DNA of 64,000 nucleotides, taken from the NCBI GenBank assembly GCA_013289325.1, contig JABDAE010000001.1:1-64000 (forward strand). Direction: 5' to 3'. Made by a program: the position numbers and the translations under genes. Position 1 is the first letter of the stretch, and the number at the start of each line of letters is the position of its first letter. Below are positions 9,271 through 19,365 of the stretch, piece by piece. The notes under the pieces are model-generated. The model was not told where the DNA came from and ran no database searches. It saw nothing but the letters and a program-made list of their open reading frames with translations. The DNA is from Chlamydiota bacterium (GTDB lineage Bacteria > Chlamydiota > Chlamydiia > Chlamydiales > Parachlamydiaceae).

Positions 9271-10713
9271 TTATCCCACAGAATTTTCTAATTTTAACGC
9301 CAAAAGTTGCCTTGCCTCCACAGCGAATTCCAAAGGCAGCTCGCTTATCACCTCTTTGCAAAATCCATTGACAATCATACTAACGGCCTCTTCTTGAGAA
9401 AGACCTCTGGACATGAAATAAAATAGCTGCTCTTCATTGAGCTTGGATGTGGACGCTTCGTGCTCCACTTGCGATTTGGCATTTCCAACTTCAATATAGG
9501 GAAATGTATTTGCAGAGCAAAGATCGCCCACAAGCATTGAATCGCACTGCGTATAGTTGCGAGCGCCTGTCGCTCTTGGGACAACTTTAACAAGACCGCG
9601 ATAGCTGTTATGGGAACAATCGGCTGCAATCCCTTTTGAAACTATCGTCGACGTCGTATTTTTTCCTAGGTGGATCATCTTTGTTCCGGTGTCGGCTTGC
9701 ATTTTTCCATTCGTTAACGCAATAGAGTAAAACTCACCGACGGAATTATCCCCTTGTAAAATGCAACTTGGATACTTCCACGTGATGGCCGCCCCGACTT
9801 CCACTTGTGTCCAAGAAATTTTGGAGTTAACACCTTGACAGCGACCCCGCTTAGTCACAAAATTAAATATTCCCCCTTCCCCTGTAGTAGGATTGCCGGA
9901 ATACCAATTTTGTACAGTGGCGTACTTAATTTCTGCATTGTCAAGAGCGATTAACTCAACAACTGCTGCATGGAGTTGATTATTATCGTAAGCTGGGGCA
10001 GTGCAACCTTCTAAATAACTTACAGACGACCCTTCCTCCGCAATGATTAGCGTTCGCTCAAATTGCCCCGTCTCTTTATCATTCATTCTAAAGTAAGTAG
10101 AAACCTCCATGGGGCATTTAACCCCCTTTGGAACGTAGACAAATGATCCATCGGTGAAGACTGCTGCATTTAAAGCGGCAAAGAAATTGTCTCCTGAGGG
10201 AACAACGCTTCCTAAATATTTATCGATAAGCTCTGGATGCTGCTGAACAGCTTCTGAGATAGAACATAAGATGACGCCTGCGTCATCTAGCTTCTTTTTA
10301 AAGGTCGTGCCGATAGAGACAGAATCAAAAATCATATCGACTGCAACATTTGAGAGCCTCATTTGCTCTTCTAATGGAATGCCGAGCCGCTCAAATGTCT
10401 TGAGAACTTCAGGGTCTACTTCAGATAGACTGTTTAAAGATGGCTTTTTCTTAGGCGCTGAGTAATAGCAAATATCTTGATAATCAATTTTGGGATACTT
10501 GACATTTGCCCAATGAGGTTCTTCCATTGTGAGCCAATGGCGATACGCCTTTAATCGAAACTCTAAAAGGGAAGGGGGCTCATTTTTTTTTGCTGAAATC
10601 GCGCGGATAGTCTCTTCATTTAAGCCTTTTGGAAGTCTGTCGCTTTCAACATCCGTGACAAATCCATATTTATATTCTGTTTCCGCTCTTTCTTCCATCA
10701 TGGTAGTTGTCAT
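9271..10713 (-). CDS. sufB: Fe-S assembly scaffold SufB
   Basis: A 480-residue SufB, the main Fe-S scaffold subunit. It shows the conserved blocks [42 protein letters not shown] and [12 protein letters not shown], with cysteines in the beta-helix core. Length is typical. It begins 19 bases after the Bax-inhibitor-like gene, and both probably share the promoter at 11529-11556. The order sufB-C-D-S next to a TPR gene matches what I recall for C. trachomatis CT683-CT687. Confidence 0.95.
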   Translation of the reverse strand: MTTTMMEERAETEYKYGFVTDVESDRLPKGLNEETIRAISAKKNEPPSLLEFRLKAYRHWLTMEEPHWANVKYPKIDYQDICYYSAPKKKPSLNSLSEVDPEVLKTFERLGIPLEEQMRLSNVAVDMIFDSVSIGTTFKKKLDDAGVILCSISEAVQQHPELIDKYLGSVVPSGDNFFAALNAAVFTDGSFVYVPKGVKCPMEVSTYFRMNDKETGQFERTLIIAEEGSSVSYLEGCTAPAYDNNQLHAAVVELIALDNAEIKYATVQNWYSGNPTTGEGGIFNFVTKRGRCQGVNSKISWTQVEVGAAITWKYPSCILQGDNSVGEFYSIALTNGKMQADTGTKMIHLGKNTTSTIVSKGIAADCSHNSYRGLVKVVPRATGARNYTQCDSMLVGDLCSANTFPYIEVGNAKSQVEHEASTSKLNEEQLFYFMSRGLSQEEAVSMIVNGFCKEVISELPLEFAVEARQLLALKLENSVG

Positions 10714-10732
10714 CAGCCTTTTCCTTTATCCC

Positions 10733-11488
10733 TTAGTTTCTAGATCTTAAATTAGAAAGTAGGCGCAAAAATTCGACATATAGCCAAACAAGCGTCACCA
10801 TAAGGGCAAAAGCGCCATACCATTCCATGTATTTTGGCACGTTTAAAGAGGCTCCTTGCTCGATTAAATCAAAGTCGACGATAAGATTTAAGGCGGCAAT
10901 GACCACTACAAAAAGGCTTATGCCAATGCTAAGCCAAGAGTTGCCGTGCAAAAGAGAGGTGCCAACGCCAAAAAAGCTTAAAACCAGCATGACGAGATAA
11001 AATAATGCAATACCGCCAGTGGCTGCAAAGACGCCCATCTTAAATTTCTCTGTAGCCCGCACAAGTCCTGTCTGATACATAATGAGCATCATGACCATCG
11101 TTCCAAAGGTTAAACCGACAGCTTGCACAACAAGTCCAGGAAAAGAGGCCTCAAGTGTCGCTGAGATTGCGCCAAGAAAAAAACCTTCCAAAAGGGCGTA
11201 AATTGGCGCAGTAATTGGGGCCAATTCTTGTTTAAAAGTGGTCACTAAGGCAAAGATAAATCCGCCGATCAACCCCACCCACATCCAGGTACTTACGGCT
11301 GCGGGATTGGCTCCTGCGTTATAAAACTTCATCCAAGTCCACCCTGCAGTAAGAGTTGCAAGGGCGAGCAGAATAAATGTTCTATTCACAGTTCCCGCTA
11401 CAGTCATCGATTGACCTTGAGCTGCGCTATAGCGCACATGAGAAAATGCATTTTCTCCAAGAACCGGATTTGAGGATCTTCTTTCCAT
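10733..11488 (-). CDS. Bax inhibitor-1-like membrane protein (YccA/YbhL relative)
   Basis: A 251-residue protein with a soluble N-terminus of about 30 residues and seven predicted membrane helices. It fits the bacterial Bax inhibitor-1-like group, which includes calcium-leak channel homologues. The final acidic helix region NLIVDFDLIEQG, followed by YMEWYGAFALMVTLVWLYVEFLRLL, is the family signature. A strong AAGAGGTG ribosome site precedes the ATG. It probably leads the suf transcript, although a functional link to Fe-S assembly is unknown. Confidence 0.85.
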   Translation of the reverse strand: MERRSSNPVLGENAFSHVRYSAAQGQSMTVAGTVNRTFILLALATLTAGWTWMKFYNAGANPAAVSTWMWVGLIGGFIFALVTTFKQELAPITAPIYALLEGFFLGAISATLEASFPGLVVQAVGLTFGTMVMMLIMYQTGLVRATEKFKMGVFAATGGIALFYLVMLVLSFFGVGTSLLHGNSWLSIGISLFVVVIAALNLIVDFDLIEQGASLNVPKYMEWYGAFALMVTLVWLYVEFLRLLSNLRSRN

Positions 11489-11528
11489 AATATCACCTCT
11501 TTTTTAAATTTTATGATTTGACTTTAAG

Positions 11529-11556
11529 TATATATTATTCTTTCTATTGAGAGCAA
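11529..11556 (-). promoter_or_regulatory. Candidate promoter for the bax-inhibitor-sufBCDS operon
   Basis: On the minus strand, TTGCTC (11556-11551), 16 bases and TATATA (11534-11529) lie about 40 bases before the start of the Bax-inhibitor-like gene. The 81-base gap after the TPR gene is the only sizeable one in this minus-strand run. No clear IscR or Fur box was recognised. Confidence 0.4.
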
Positions 11557-11569
11557 CACATTCCTCCCG

Positions 11570-12631
11570 CTAAAACTCGCGATAAGCGCAAGAGCCATAA
11601 AATTTGATTAAACTTTCTGCTCTCCCATAGTGAGCTTTTTTTAACTCTTCAAAGACACGCAACCCCTTGGCATTAAAGCCTTGCTGAAAATACAAGCGGC
11701 CAAGCTTATAAAGGTTGTCCCGATCTGTTGGAACAAGTCTTTGAATGGTTTCATATTCCTTGATCTCCTGATGGGGCATCTGAAGGTCGTGATAGCTATA
11801 GGCAAGTTGACTATGCACCCAAGGATCATCCGGGGCATATTCACTTAAAATCTTAAACTCTTCAATGGCCCTTTCAGCGATCGCGCGAAATCTTTTATCC
11901 GTTTTCTCATCGTATCTCCCTTCTGGAATCCAGCGATCGTCCTCATACCCTTCCATCTTTCGCGGGTCGATATAAAGACCAGAAAGCATCACATATGCAT
12001 TGGCAAGGGCTGCATGAGTCTGCAAACTCGTCGGTTGATTTTTTACCATGGTGATATGTTCATCCACTGAAAGTTGCAAAAGAAGCTCTTTCATATAAAG
12101 CACATCTTCCCAATGCCACCAACAACTAAACCTTTCCATGTATGGCACCAAAGAAGAAAAGGGGGCAAAGAAGTAGTAAAGATTATATTCTCTGCCATGC
12201 AGGCGATTGGCAAGTTTAGAGCAGGCACTTGCAAGGGCGATATGGCAATCGATCACCCCCTCTTGATATTCCATCATCGATTTACACGCTTCGATATAGC
12301 GCTTCCTTATTCCCTTAATTTGCTCCGGTTTTTTCGTTTGAAAATAGATTTTAAGGGTAAAATAAGAAAAGATCGTGAAAAAGACAGCTCCAAGACCTAG
12401 CGCCAATATCAGCGAGTGCATCAAAAACGTAAAAGAGACAACAAGAAATCCCACTTCAAAAAGGCATAGCATTAAAAAAAAGACATTAAAGGCCACATAC
12501 CTTCTTAAGACCCCATCGAACTCATATAGAACCTGATCAAAAGCTTGATTCAAGTTGCTGTTGTAGAGCAATTTATATTCGCGATTGAAATTGTCATCTA
12601 TTGCCGCTGCATGGGTCCTTGCATGTGTCAT
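11570..12631 (-). CDS. TPR-repeat membrane protein (CT683-like by position)
   Basis: A 353-residue protein with two hydrophobic helices at about 50-95, followed by tetratricopeptide-like helix pairs in the C-terminal 150 residues (for example DPWVHSQLAYSYHDLQMPHQ and DRDNLYKLGRLYFQQGFNAK). The order TPR-sufB-sufC-sufD-sufS is what I recall around C. trachomatis CT683-CT687, so this is probably the orthologue of CT683. It has no catalytic motifs, and a protein-interaction role at the membrane is inferred. It starts 15 bases after the EamA gene. Confidence 0.7.
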   Translation of the reverse strand: MTHARTHAAAIDDNFNREYKLLYNSNLNQAFDQVLYEFDGVLRRYVAFNVFFLMLCLFEVGFLVVSFTFLMHSLILALGLGAVFFTIFSYFTLKIYFQTKKPEQIKGIRKRYIEACKSMMEYQEGVIDCHIALASACSKLANRLHGREYNLYYFFAPFSSLVPYMERFSCWWHWEDVLYMKELLLQLSVDEHITMVKNQPTSLQTHAALANAYVMLSGLYIDPRKMEGYEDDRWIPEGRYDEKTDKRFRAIAERAIEEFKILSEYAPDDPWVHSQLAYSYHDLQMPHQEIKEYETIQRLVPTDRDNLYKLGRLYFQQGFNAKGLRVFEELKKAHYGRAESLIKFYGSCAYREF

Positions 12632-12646
12632 ATGAAAAGGATTGCT

Positions 12647-13564
12647 TTAATTGTTTGATCGGTTGAGTTGAAATGACTTTTTAAGCTCTTCTTGATGAAA
12701 GGTAAAGAGTCCAATAAAAACCATAACAGCCGAAATGTAAAATGGCTGTGTCACTACTTCTCCAAGGTAAAGCCAGCCAAAAATGGCCGCAAAAAGCGGT
12801 GTCACAAACCCTGCAAACGACATAAATGTCGCCGTATACTTTTTCAAAAGATACCCGTAAAGGTTATAGCAGATTAAATTTGAGATCGCAATCAAAAGTA
12901 GCGCGCATTCTACAAAAATGGGGCCATTGGTAACGGGAAGCGGATCCCAAGTTTCTACAAGAGAAGAGTGAAAAAGGGCAACACTTCCTCCAATTAACAT
13001 GCTAACTCCATTGGCCATAAATGGGGAATATCCCCTCTCACTGACCAGCTTGCGCAGTAAAATCCAACCAAATACCCCACAAACAGCTGCTGCCATGACG
13101 GACAGCTCTGCCCATGATATAAATGAGAATGCTTCGTGCTCCTTTTCAGCTGCAGTTTGCGCCATCAAGATGGGGACAAATCCCAAAAACCCAATCAAAA
13201 GGCCCGCCCATTTTTTTATATTCATCTTTTCTGAAAACATGAAGTAAGAAAGAAGAGCTGATACGAATGGAGACAGACTATAAATAAAGCATGTTTTAAA
13301 TGACGTTAAATACTTTAATCCCCAAAATTCAAAAGCATTGGTGAGATAGATATTAAACACCCCAAGACCAATCACAAGTGCGATATCTTTTTTTCTGAAA
13401 TAAAAATTGCTCCTTGCAAAGAGAAATTGATAGCCGAGCATGAGGATACCTGCAAAAAGCATCCGCGACCCAACAAAAAATAGGGGTTGCGTATACTCTA
13501 AGCCGATCTTTGCGACGATAAATACGGATGCAAATAAAGCATACAATAAAAATACTAAAATCAT
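12647..13564 (-). CDS. EamA/DMT-family transporter
   Basis: A 305-residue integral membrane protein with ten predicted helices in two five-helix halves, characteristic of drug/metabolite (DMT, EamA) exporters. The substrate cannot be read from the sequence. It sits between the Wzz-like and TPR genes with gaps of 22 and 15 bases, so it probably belongs to one long minus-strand transcript. Confidence 0.85.
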   Translation of the reverse strand: MILVFLLYALFASVFIVAKIGLEYTQPLFFVGSRMLFAGILMLGYQFLFARSNFYFRKKDIALVIGLGVFNIYLTNAFEFWGLKYLTSFKTCFIYSLSPFVSALLSYFMFSEKMNIKKWAGLLIGFLGFVPILMAQTAAEKEHEAFSFISWAELSVMAAAVCGVFGWILLRKLVSERGYSPFMANGVSMLIGGSVALFHSSLVETWDPLPVTNGPIFVECALLLIAISNLICYNLYGYLLKKYTATFMSFAGFVTPLFAAIFGWLYLGEVVTQPFYISAVMVFIGLFTFHQEELKKSFQLNRSNN

Positions 13565-13586
13565 AATTTCCTTATGTTACAATAAC

Positions 13587-16229
13587 CTACTGTTTTAATC
13601 CATCACAAAAAACAAATGTCGCAAAAACACTTCTTTTACTTGCATTTTGGATCCATTGCTCTATCTCTTTACATGGCTGATCAGTGATCGTCACAACCAC
13701 ATTTTTAAAAGCATTTAATAAACACTCACTTCCGGCAGAAGTGGGCGCAATTGACGTCACCACGAGCACCCAGTCGTACTCTTTATTCTTTTGCAATAAA
13801 AACTCTTGGAATTGATTTGATGCTAAAAATTCAGCCGTAAAGCGATGGTATCTTTGCAAATTGATACTGTCTATACAGCCTTGTTCAATATTAGCCTCTC
13901 TGATGATCTCAATATTGGCAATATTACCATCAAAATAAGGCAGAGCCTTAAAGTCTTGGCGCTTTTGCATCTCTTGCTCTCCACAATCGATGATGAGCAC
14001 TTTAGCGCCTTGTGTGTTGAGAAGCCATGCCAGATGTTCTGCATAACTAGGGCCATGACTTTTCATCAAAAGTATTGTAAGCCCCTCTTTTTGACGTTTT
14101 TCTTTTGGCAACGACATGAAAAACCCCACCATCCTACGCAGTGTGTCAAGATCGCTATCTAAGAGGTGAGATGAATTTATTGACTCTAAATGAGAAGAAA
14201 GCTTGCCACTGACATGAACCCCTTCTAAAGCCAAGTTGTCAAAAGAGGTTGGATTATTTCTCAACATGAGCTCTTTTATTCCTAAACAACCTGATACAAG
14301 AGCGCCAAAAGAGGCTCCAAGCATTGCAAAAAGGATGAGATGGGGAGGTTTTGGATGAATGGGAACAATTGGCAAATCAAGTGGAAGTGATTGTATTTTC
14401 TCAAGATTATTGACAATATTTTTCGATTCGACAAGCTTTGTAATCTCCTCAACCATCCCCTTATTGACTTCCATTTGTTGCTCGATAAGCTGCTCTTGCG
14501 CCCACTTTTCCGGGAAGTTTGCCATCTCTTTTTTTAGTTGATCCAGATTTTTTTGCAAAAGAGACTTTTCATATGAGAGATGCTCAAGAGTGTCTTTTAG
14601 ATATTTCTTTAACTGCGCGCTTAAAAGAGATATTTTTTCTTTGATCAGCGTTAAATTTAAATGCTCAAGGCTTTCAATCTTTTCTCTTAAGAATTGCCCT
14701 CTTTGTTTCAGTAGCTGCAAAGCATCTTCCAAATGGGATGTAAGAAGACTTTTTTGAATGGCAAGATCTGCCTTTAAGCGCTCTTGCTCTTTTGCACTGC
14801 GATTTTCTAAATCCTTTAATGACGACGCAATCTGATAGGTTTTAGAAATAATGTCCATGCTGATCGGATCATTTAAGACAGCACTTAGCGATGTGATTTC
14901 ATAGCGCGCATCTTTCATCTGTTCTAGGATAAACTGTTTTTCAATCGCTTGTGATTCCTTATCACTTAGCTCTTTGCTATAAGAAACATACATTTCATTG
15001 GCAGTATTTATATTGACTCCCTGAAATAAAGAGGGTTCAAAATTTTTCAAACTCGGTGCATTGTTTTGAATTAATAGCTCAAAGGCGCTTTTGCGGTGCT
15101 GCAATTGATTGATCTCTTCTGTTAATCGCAATATGACAGCTGGGACGTTAATCGAGGAAAACGCCCCTAAATCGATCTCGTCTTTTAAATCGCTTTTTAC
15201 AATATGCATTATGCGCTCTTGGTCTAGTTCTATAGAAAAAAGCTTTGACTTAAGCGCATATTGATGCTCTGCAAAGTAGCTCATCGCCTTTTCAGACGTC
15301 ACAAAGCCCGTGGCACTTAAATCTAAAGAGTGCTCTAAGGCGCTTTCTTGTATGATTGCTTTAAGTTGACGACTTGCTTCAGATTGCCTTTTGGTCAGAT
15401 AATCGATTTGAATTGATGTAAGGCGTTTATGTTCATCTGTAATATAGTCATTATACGCTTTCATGATACCTGTCACAACGCTTGCTGCTAAAAAGCGATC
15501 TTGTGAATCAAATGTCAGTTGTAATAACCCCTTTTCATTTCGCTTCTCTTTGACTTGTAATTTCTTTGAAAAATCAAGGGCTCTTTGACCTAAGGGAAAG
15601 ATGGTTAGCTGGTATGTTTTGCCTTTCTTTTTTCCGATATCAGCTATCGCCTGCACCCTTAAAGTAAACTCTTTGGTTAAAAGCTCTTGATCAAATTCCC
15701 CTTTGATTGTCTCTTTGCTTTTAGAGTCTTTTAAAGTATAATGCTTATCGGAATCAACGCGAAGCGTATATGAGAGAGGAATCTCTCCCCCATATATGAT
15801 CTCTTTGATAAAGAGATCTGGCTTTAAGTCCTTTAAAAGGGGAATTTTAGGCCCTAAAAAATAGACCCATTCAGCCACAAATTGTCTTTTGATGCGCTCA
15901 AATAGGGGGAAAGCGGATGGCTCCTTAATCTCGGCTTGTAATTTTAATGTCTGTATCAGCCGCTCCATGATGGATCTAGAGCTCATGATAACTAAAGCGT
16001 CGCTACCCGCTTGATCGATAAGAAAAAATTGACTCATGAGCGACTTACTAAGGCCCGATTCACTTTTTCCCTTTTCCTTAAATGTCCCCTCAGCCCTATA
16101 TTCAAGGGGTTGAAGAAGGCAAAATATCAGCGCAAGAAGTGAAAAAAAGAAAATAGTGGCAAGAGTCTTCTTTCTTTGGACTTTAAAGTAATGATAAAAA
16201 TCTGAAAATGCGATGCAGCGACTTTCCAT
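13587..16229 (-). CDS. Wzz/GumC-like polysaccharide co-polymerase with degenerate BY-kinase domain
   Basis: An 880-residue inner-membrane protein. A membrane helix at about 20-42, a periplasmic region with extended coiled coils (about 250-600) and a second membrane helix near 640 give the Wzz/GumC architecture that controls polysaccharide chain length. The C-terminal 200 residues resemble the fused bacterial tyrosine kinase domain. The P-loop position reads MKSHGPSYAEHLAWLL without GK[ST], the Walker A' aspartate region reads VLIIDCG, and there is no C-terminal tyrosine cluster. The kinase fold is therefore probably catalytically dead. It directly follows the Wzy-like gene, supporting a surface polysaccharide role. 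Confidence 0.75.
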   Translation of the reverse strand: MESRCIAFSDFYHYFKVQRKKTLATIFFFSLLALIFCLLQPLEYRAEGTFKEKGKSESGLSKSLMSQFFLIDQAGSDALVIMSSRSIMERLIQTLKLQAEIKEPSAFPLFERIKRQFVAEWVYFLGPKIPLLKDLKPDLFIKEIIYGGEIPLSYTLRVDSDKHYTLKDSKSKETIKGEFDQELLTKEFTLRVQAIADIGKKKGKTYQLTIFPLGQRALDFSKKLQVKEKRNEKGLLQLTFDSQDRFLAASVVTGIMKAYNDYITDEHKRLTSIQIDYLTKRQSEASRQLKAIIQESALEHSLDLSATGFVTSEKAMSYFAEHQYALKSKLFSIELDQERIMHIVKSDLKDEIDLGAFSSINVPAVILRLTEEINQLQHRKSAFELLIQNNAPSLKNFEPSLFQGVNINTANEMYVSYSKELSDKESQAIEKQFILEQMKDARYEITSLSAVLNDPISMDIISKTYQIASSLKDLENRSAKEQERLKADLAIQKSLLTSHLEDALQLLKQRGQFLREKIESLEHLNLTLIKEKISLLSAQLKKYLKDTLEHLSYEKSLLQKNLDQLKKEMANFPEKWAQEQLIEQQMEVNKGMVEEITKLVESKNIVNNLEKIQSLPLDLPIVPIHPKPPHLILFAMLGASFGALVSGCLGIKELMLRNNPTSFDNLALEGVHVSGKLSSHLESINSSHLLDSDLDTLRRMVGFFMSLPKEKRQKEGLTILLMKSHGPSYAEHLAWLLNTQGAKVLIIDCGEQEMQKRQDFKALPYFDGNIANIEIIREANIEQGCIDSINLQRYHRFTAEFLASNQFQEFLLQKNKEYDWVLVVTSIAPTSAGSECLLNAFKNVVVTITDQPCKEIEQWIQNASKRSVFATFVFCDGLKQ

Positions 16230-16250
16230 ATAGTGGGATGTCTTATAGAG

Positions 16251-17501
16251 TTATTTTACAAAAAAACGATCACAGGCAAGCGCTAGAACACCATTTTTCC
16301 GTGTAATACGCCATTTTGCGATTTTAAGTATAACCAATTGGGCAATGACAGGCAAAAACAATAACAAATTTGTAAAAATAGATAGCACCATCACCATGTA
16401 TAAAACGGCATATTCGACAACATCGACCCATGAATTTGCATGGAGAGCTCTTCTATATGAAAGAAATAACATCAACTGAAAAACAGCCATAAACAAAAAT
16501 GCCCAAAACTTGCCAAAGTCTAAAAGAGGAGGTAAATAGAAAGTCGACACATTCATCGATTGATGCACTAAAGCAAAGCCCGTGCCATCATCAGTTGCTA
16601 TTTCGGGGCGAAGTATGGAAGGTAAAAGGCTTGATATTTCAAAAAATGGAACACCAAGTGGAGTGATGAAATCGATTGCGGCATTGACGTTGTTAAATGG
16701 AGTTACCACATACGCATAAATCCATAATAAAGAATACAAGTAGGGGGGGATATACTCTGCCGGCTCTAAAATCTTTACTAACTGCTCGCTTCCCGTGCGC
16801 ATATTGCCAACGACAATAAAAGCTGCGAGCATAAGAAGAAAAACAAGCGCTATTTTCCTCACAAGCTTTGGTTGATAAAGAAGAAGACAACAGGCAATTT
16901 GCAAAAAGACGCTGACAAATAGCTGCCTTGACACAAGCAAAATAGGAAACGCAATTAAAAATAGGAGAAGCGCAAGGTGATAACCTCTTTTATTTTTAAG
17001 GTAGATCAAAAAAAGAAGTGTTGTGCTAAGCAAATAGATCGCATTTAAAAGTCCATTTAATGAGCTAACTCCAAAGTCAAAATAGTTCCTTGGATCATTC
17101 GTAAGAAGCCATAGAAGAGGTGTTCCTTTAAAATACATCACTTGAAAGGCCTGAACGACTAAATATATGGCAATAAACACATAGGTCACCTTCTGCAAAC
17201 GAGGTGAAATTGGCAAATCCACGAGTTTCGTTTTAGAGGCGGCTAAAGGCTTTGGAAAAAACGTTTGGATGAAAAAAGCAATGGCAATGGAGGTGACCAT
17301 ATTGCCTATGACAATGAGGTAAAATGAAGAGTAGATGGGCAAAATGATGTTGCAAAGCGCAAGGGATTGACCGATTAACACAAAGGCCCAAGGGAGAAAA
17401 AATGCGGTGAAAGGACTTGTAATCCGCAAAAGCTCGCGGTAATCGCTTGGGCGGATATAGGCGTTTATCACACGACCTCTAAAATAAATAAGATACTCCA
17501 A
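16251..17501 (-). CDS. O-antigen/oligosaccharide repeat-unit polymerase-like (Wzy)
   Basis: A 416-residue protein with about eleven hydrophobic helices and a large loop in the C-terminal half, the usual layout of Wzy-type polymerases. Sequence conservation in this group is very low, so the call rests on topology and on the Wzz-like gene 21 bases downstream. Another multi-span polysaccharide protein such as an O-antigen ligase is possible. Confidence 0.6.
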   Translation of the reverse strand: MEYLIYFRGRVINAYIRPSDYRELLRITSPFTAFFLPWAFVLIGQSLALCNIILPIYSSFYLIVIGNMVTSIAIAFFIQTFFPKPLAASKTKLVDLPISPRLQKVTYVFIAIYLVVQAFQVMYFKGTPLLWLLTNDPRNYFDFGVSSLNGLLNAIYLLSTTLLFLIYLKNKRGYHLALLLFLIAFPILLVSRQLFVSVFLQIACCLLLYQPKLVRKIALVFLLMLAAFIVVGNMRTGSEQLVKILEPAEYIPPYLYSLLWIYAYVVTPFNNVNAAIDFITPLGVPFFEISSLLPSILRPEIATDDGTGFALVHQSMNVSTFYLPPLLDFGKFWAFLFMAVFQLMLFLSYRRALHANSWVDVVEYAVLYMVMVLSIFTNLLLFLPVIAQLVILKIAKWRITRKNGVLALACDRFFVK

Positions 17502-17517
17502 CTGCCGTTTCTAGCGA

Positions 17518-19203
17518 TTATACTTTAGAGCGAATGAGCACGCGTTTACCTTCGAAGGCAAGACCCAACAGCAAAATCCGGGTAATTCCGCGATCGAGAA
17601 GCTCTTGTTTGTATTGCTTTTCTTCAATTTGCTTTAAAGCTGAAGTCACAGCATCTTCTAAAGTCGTTTGTTCAAAGCGTCCAACTTTTTTAAATTCCAT
17701 GATGATCCCAAGATCATGTGGATTTTTGGGGATTAGACAGACATCGTATCTGCCAAAGCCACTTTCTCGATTTGATTTAACCTCATACCTATCTGACAAC
17801 CCAAGTAGCATACCTAAAATAAAGGCGTGATAGATTTTTTCAGGTTCATCAGCTGAAATGTCAAAAACACTGACAGCAGAAATCAAGAATTCTTGGAATA
17901 TCTGTGAAAACGTATCTAAATCTCCTGCTATTAAGCTATTGAGAAGTTGTCTATATTTTGATTGATGTATGCTTTTTTCAAACCATTCAAAGATCATCGA
18001 TATATATAATTCCCTCACTTCAACATTTGGAATACGTAAGCTTGAAGGGATTCCATAAGATGGGGTGGCAGCTAGAGTCAAGTAGCCACTAAATAGCAGC
18101 AATGCCCACACGGCATTTGGACTTTGTTCTAAGTTAGAAAATACAACCCCTTCCTCGATAATTTTTTTGATACTCTTGCCGTTAAGGAGCTCTTCGATAT
18201 CAGCTTTGAAATCATCTGTCCCGCGCGCAATTAACTGCTTCATAAGGGCGTTATCGCTAGTATTAACCCAATATGGGGCTAAAGCTCCATTTTTAGCGAT
18301 GCAATTAAGCACAGACCAAGGGTTATAAATGCCCTCACAAGATCCTATGCGATAGCCGTTATACCATTGCCTAATTTCAGAGTGTGCCGATTGGAGACCA
18401 AAATCTACTAATAGTTGTTTAACCTCTGACTCCAATAGCCCAAATTTATCCTGAAAATCTTCGCTTAAAATTGTAAAAGTGCTGATGTTATTTAATCCGG
18501 AAAAAACGCTTTCTTTGGCTATTCTCAAAATGCCCGTGAGAACGCCTCGCTCTAAGTAGCGATTATCTTTAAGGCCTCCAGACAGCCAGTTTCTCAAAAA
18601 CGCAATGAGGTCTTCATAATAGCCTCCTATATAAGCTGCGTGGGCAGGTGTGTCGTATTCGTCAATCAGGAGAATCACATTTTTTTTATGGTAACGTTGC
18701 AGCCATTCTGTCAGGATAAGTAAACTTTGTTCTATTAATGTTTGAGAGGCTGTTTTATTCAGAATCTTTAGGTAATCCTCTTTTTCCTGCTGTTTTAAAA
18801 GTGTCCCTTGAAGTTCTTCTTCCAATAGATAGCGATGGCGCTCGAACTCCTTGGCGACGACCCATCGAAAAGACTCGAAAGCTTCCTGCCATGAGGAGTG
18901 CTTGACGTCTTTAAGAGAAAGAAAAATGACAGGAAATTGTCCTTGCATAGCTCTATATTGATCATTTTTCCAAATATTTAATGATCTGAATAAGTAGCTG
19001 GTATCGCAGTTCGTCTTCTCAAAAAAATAGCGCAGCATAGACAAGTTCAATGTCTTGCCAAATCGCCTCATACGAGGAATAAGGGCTACGTCACCACCCT
19101 TTTCAAGCAATTCTTGGATTAACATTGTTTTATCGACATAGGCATACCCGCCTTCAATGACCTTTTTAAAATCACTAATTCCAATAGGAAGTAACTTTTT
19201 CAT
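17518..19203 (-). CDS. AAA-ATPase-like protein with C-terminal PD-(D/E)XK nuclease domain
   Basis: A member of the family pairing an AAA-ATPase-like domain (PF09820 type) with a PD-(D/E)XK nuclease-like tail (PF08011 type). The start at 19203 (MKKLLPIGISDFKKVIEGG) is the canonical N-terminus. An in-frame ATG 48 bases upstream has no ribosome site. The P-loop is MRRFGKTLNLSML, the Walker B-like motif is VILLIDEYDTPAHAAY, and the nuclease-like region holds GRYDVCLIPKN...GIIMEFKK near residue 500. The family is common in host-associated bacteria in many divergent copies, and its function is unproven. It begins a minus-strand block after the divergent gpmA promoter region. Confidence 0.85.
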   Translation of the reverse strand: MKKLLPIGISDFKKVIEGGYAYVDKTMLIQELLEKGGDVALIPRMRRFGKTLNLSMLRYFFEKTNCDTSYLFRSLNIWKNDQYRAMQGQFPVIFLSLKDVKHSSWQEAFESFRWVVAKEFERHRYLLEEELQGTLLKQQEKEDYLKILNKTASQTLIEQSLLILTEWLQRYHKKNVILLIDEYDTPAHAAYIGGYYEDLIAFLRNWLSGGLKDNRYLERGVLTGILRIAKESVFSGLNNISTFTILSEDFQDKFGLLESEVKQLLVDFGLQSAHSEIRQWYNGYRIGSCEGIYNPWSVLNCIAKNGALAPYWVNTSDNALMKQLIARGTDDFKADIEELLNGKSIKKIIEEGVVFSNLEQSPNAVWALLLFSGYLTLAATPSYGIPSSLRIPNVEVRELYISMIFEWFEKSIHQSKYRQLLNSLIAGDLDTFSQIFQEFLISAVSVFDISADEPEKIYHAFILGMLLGLSDRYEVKSNRESGFGRYDVCLIPKNPHDLGIIMEFKKVGRFEQTTLEDAVTSALKQIEEKQYKQELLDRGITRILLLGLAFEGKRVLIRSKV

Positions 19204-19326
19204 CTTTTGTTTCTTAAGCCATGTTAAAAAAATGGGGTCGATTGCCTTCACTGAAATAGCAGTGTAGTATAGCCTTGTTTATAATGGAACAAATATGATA
19301 AATAAAGGCCTTGAAATGGTCAAAAA

Positions 19327-19354
19327 ACCAAATTTTGAAGTAATTTCGGTATAC
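19327..19354 (-). repeat. Imperfect palindromic repeat, copy 1
   Basis: Read on the minus strand, this segment is ATACCGAAATTACTTC then AAAATTTGG. It matches 39279-39306 and 56723-56750 with a few differences. The half-sites ACCGAA and TTTGGGT form an imperfect palindrome. This copy ends 11 bases before the gpmA ATG, so it lies in the gpmA leader. Confidence 0.55.
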
Positions 19355-19365
19355 AGGGATTTAAA

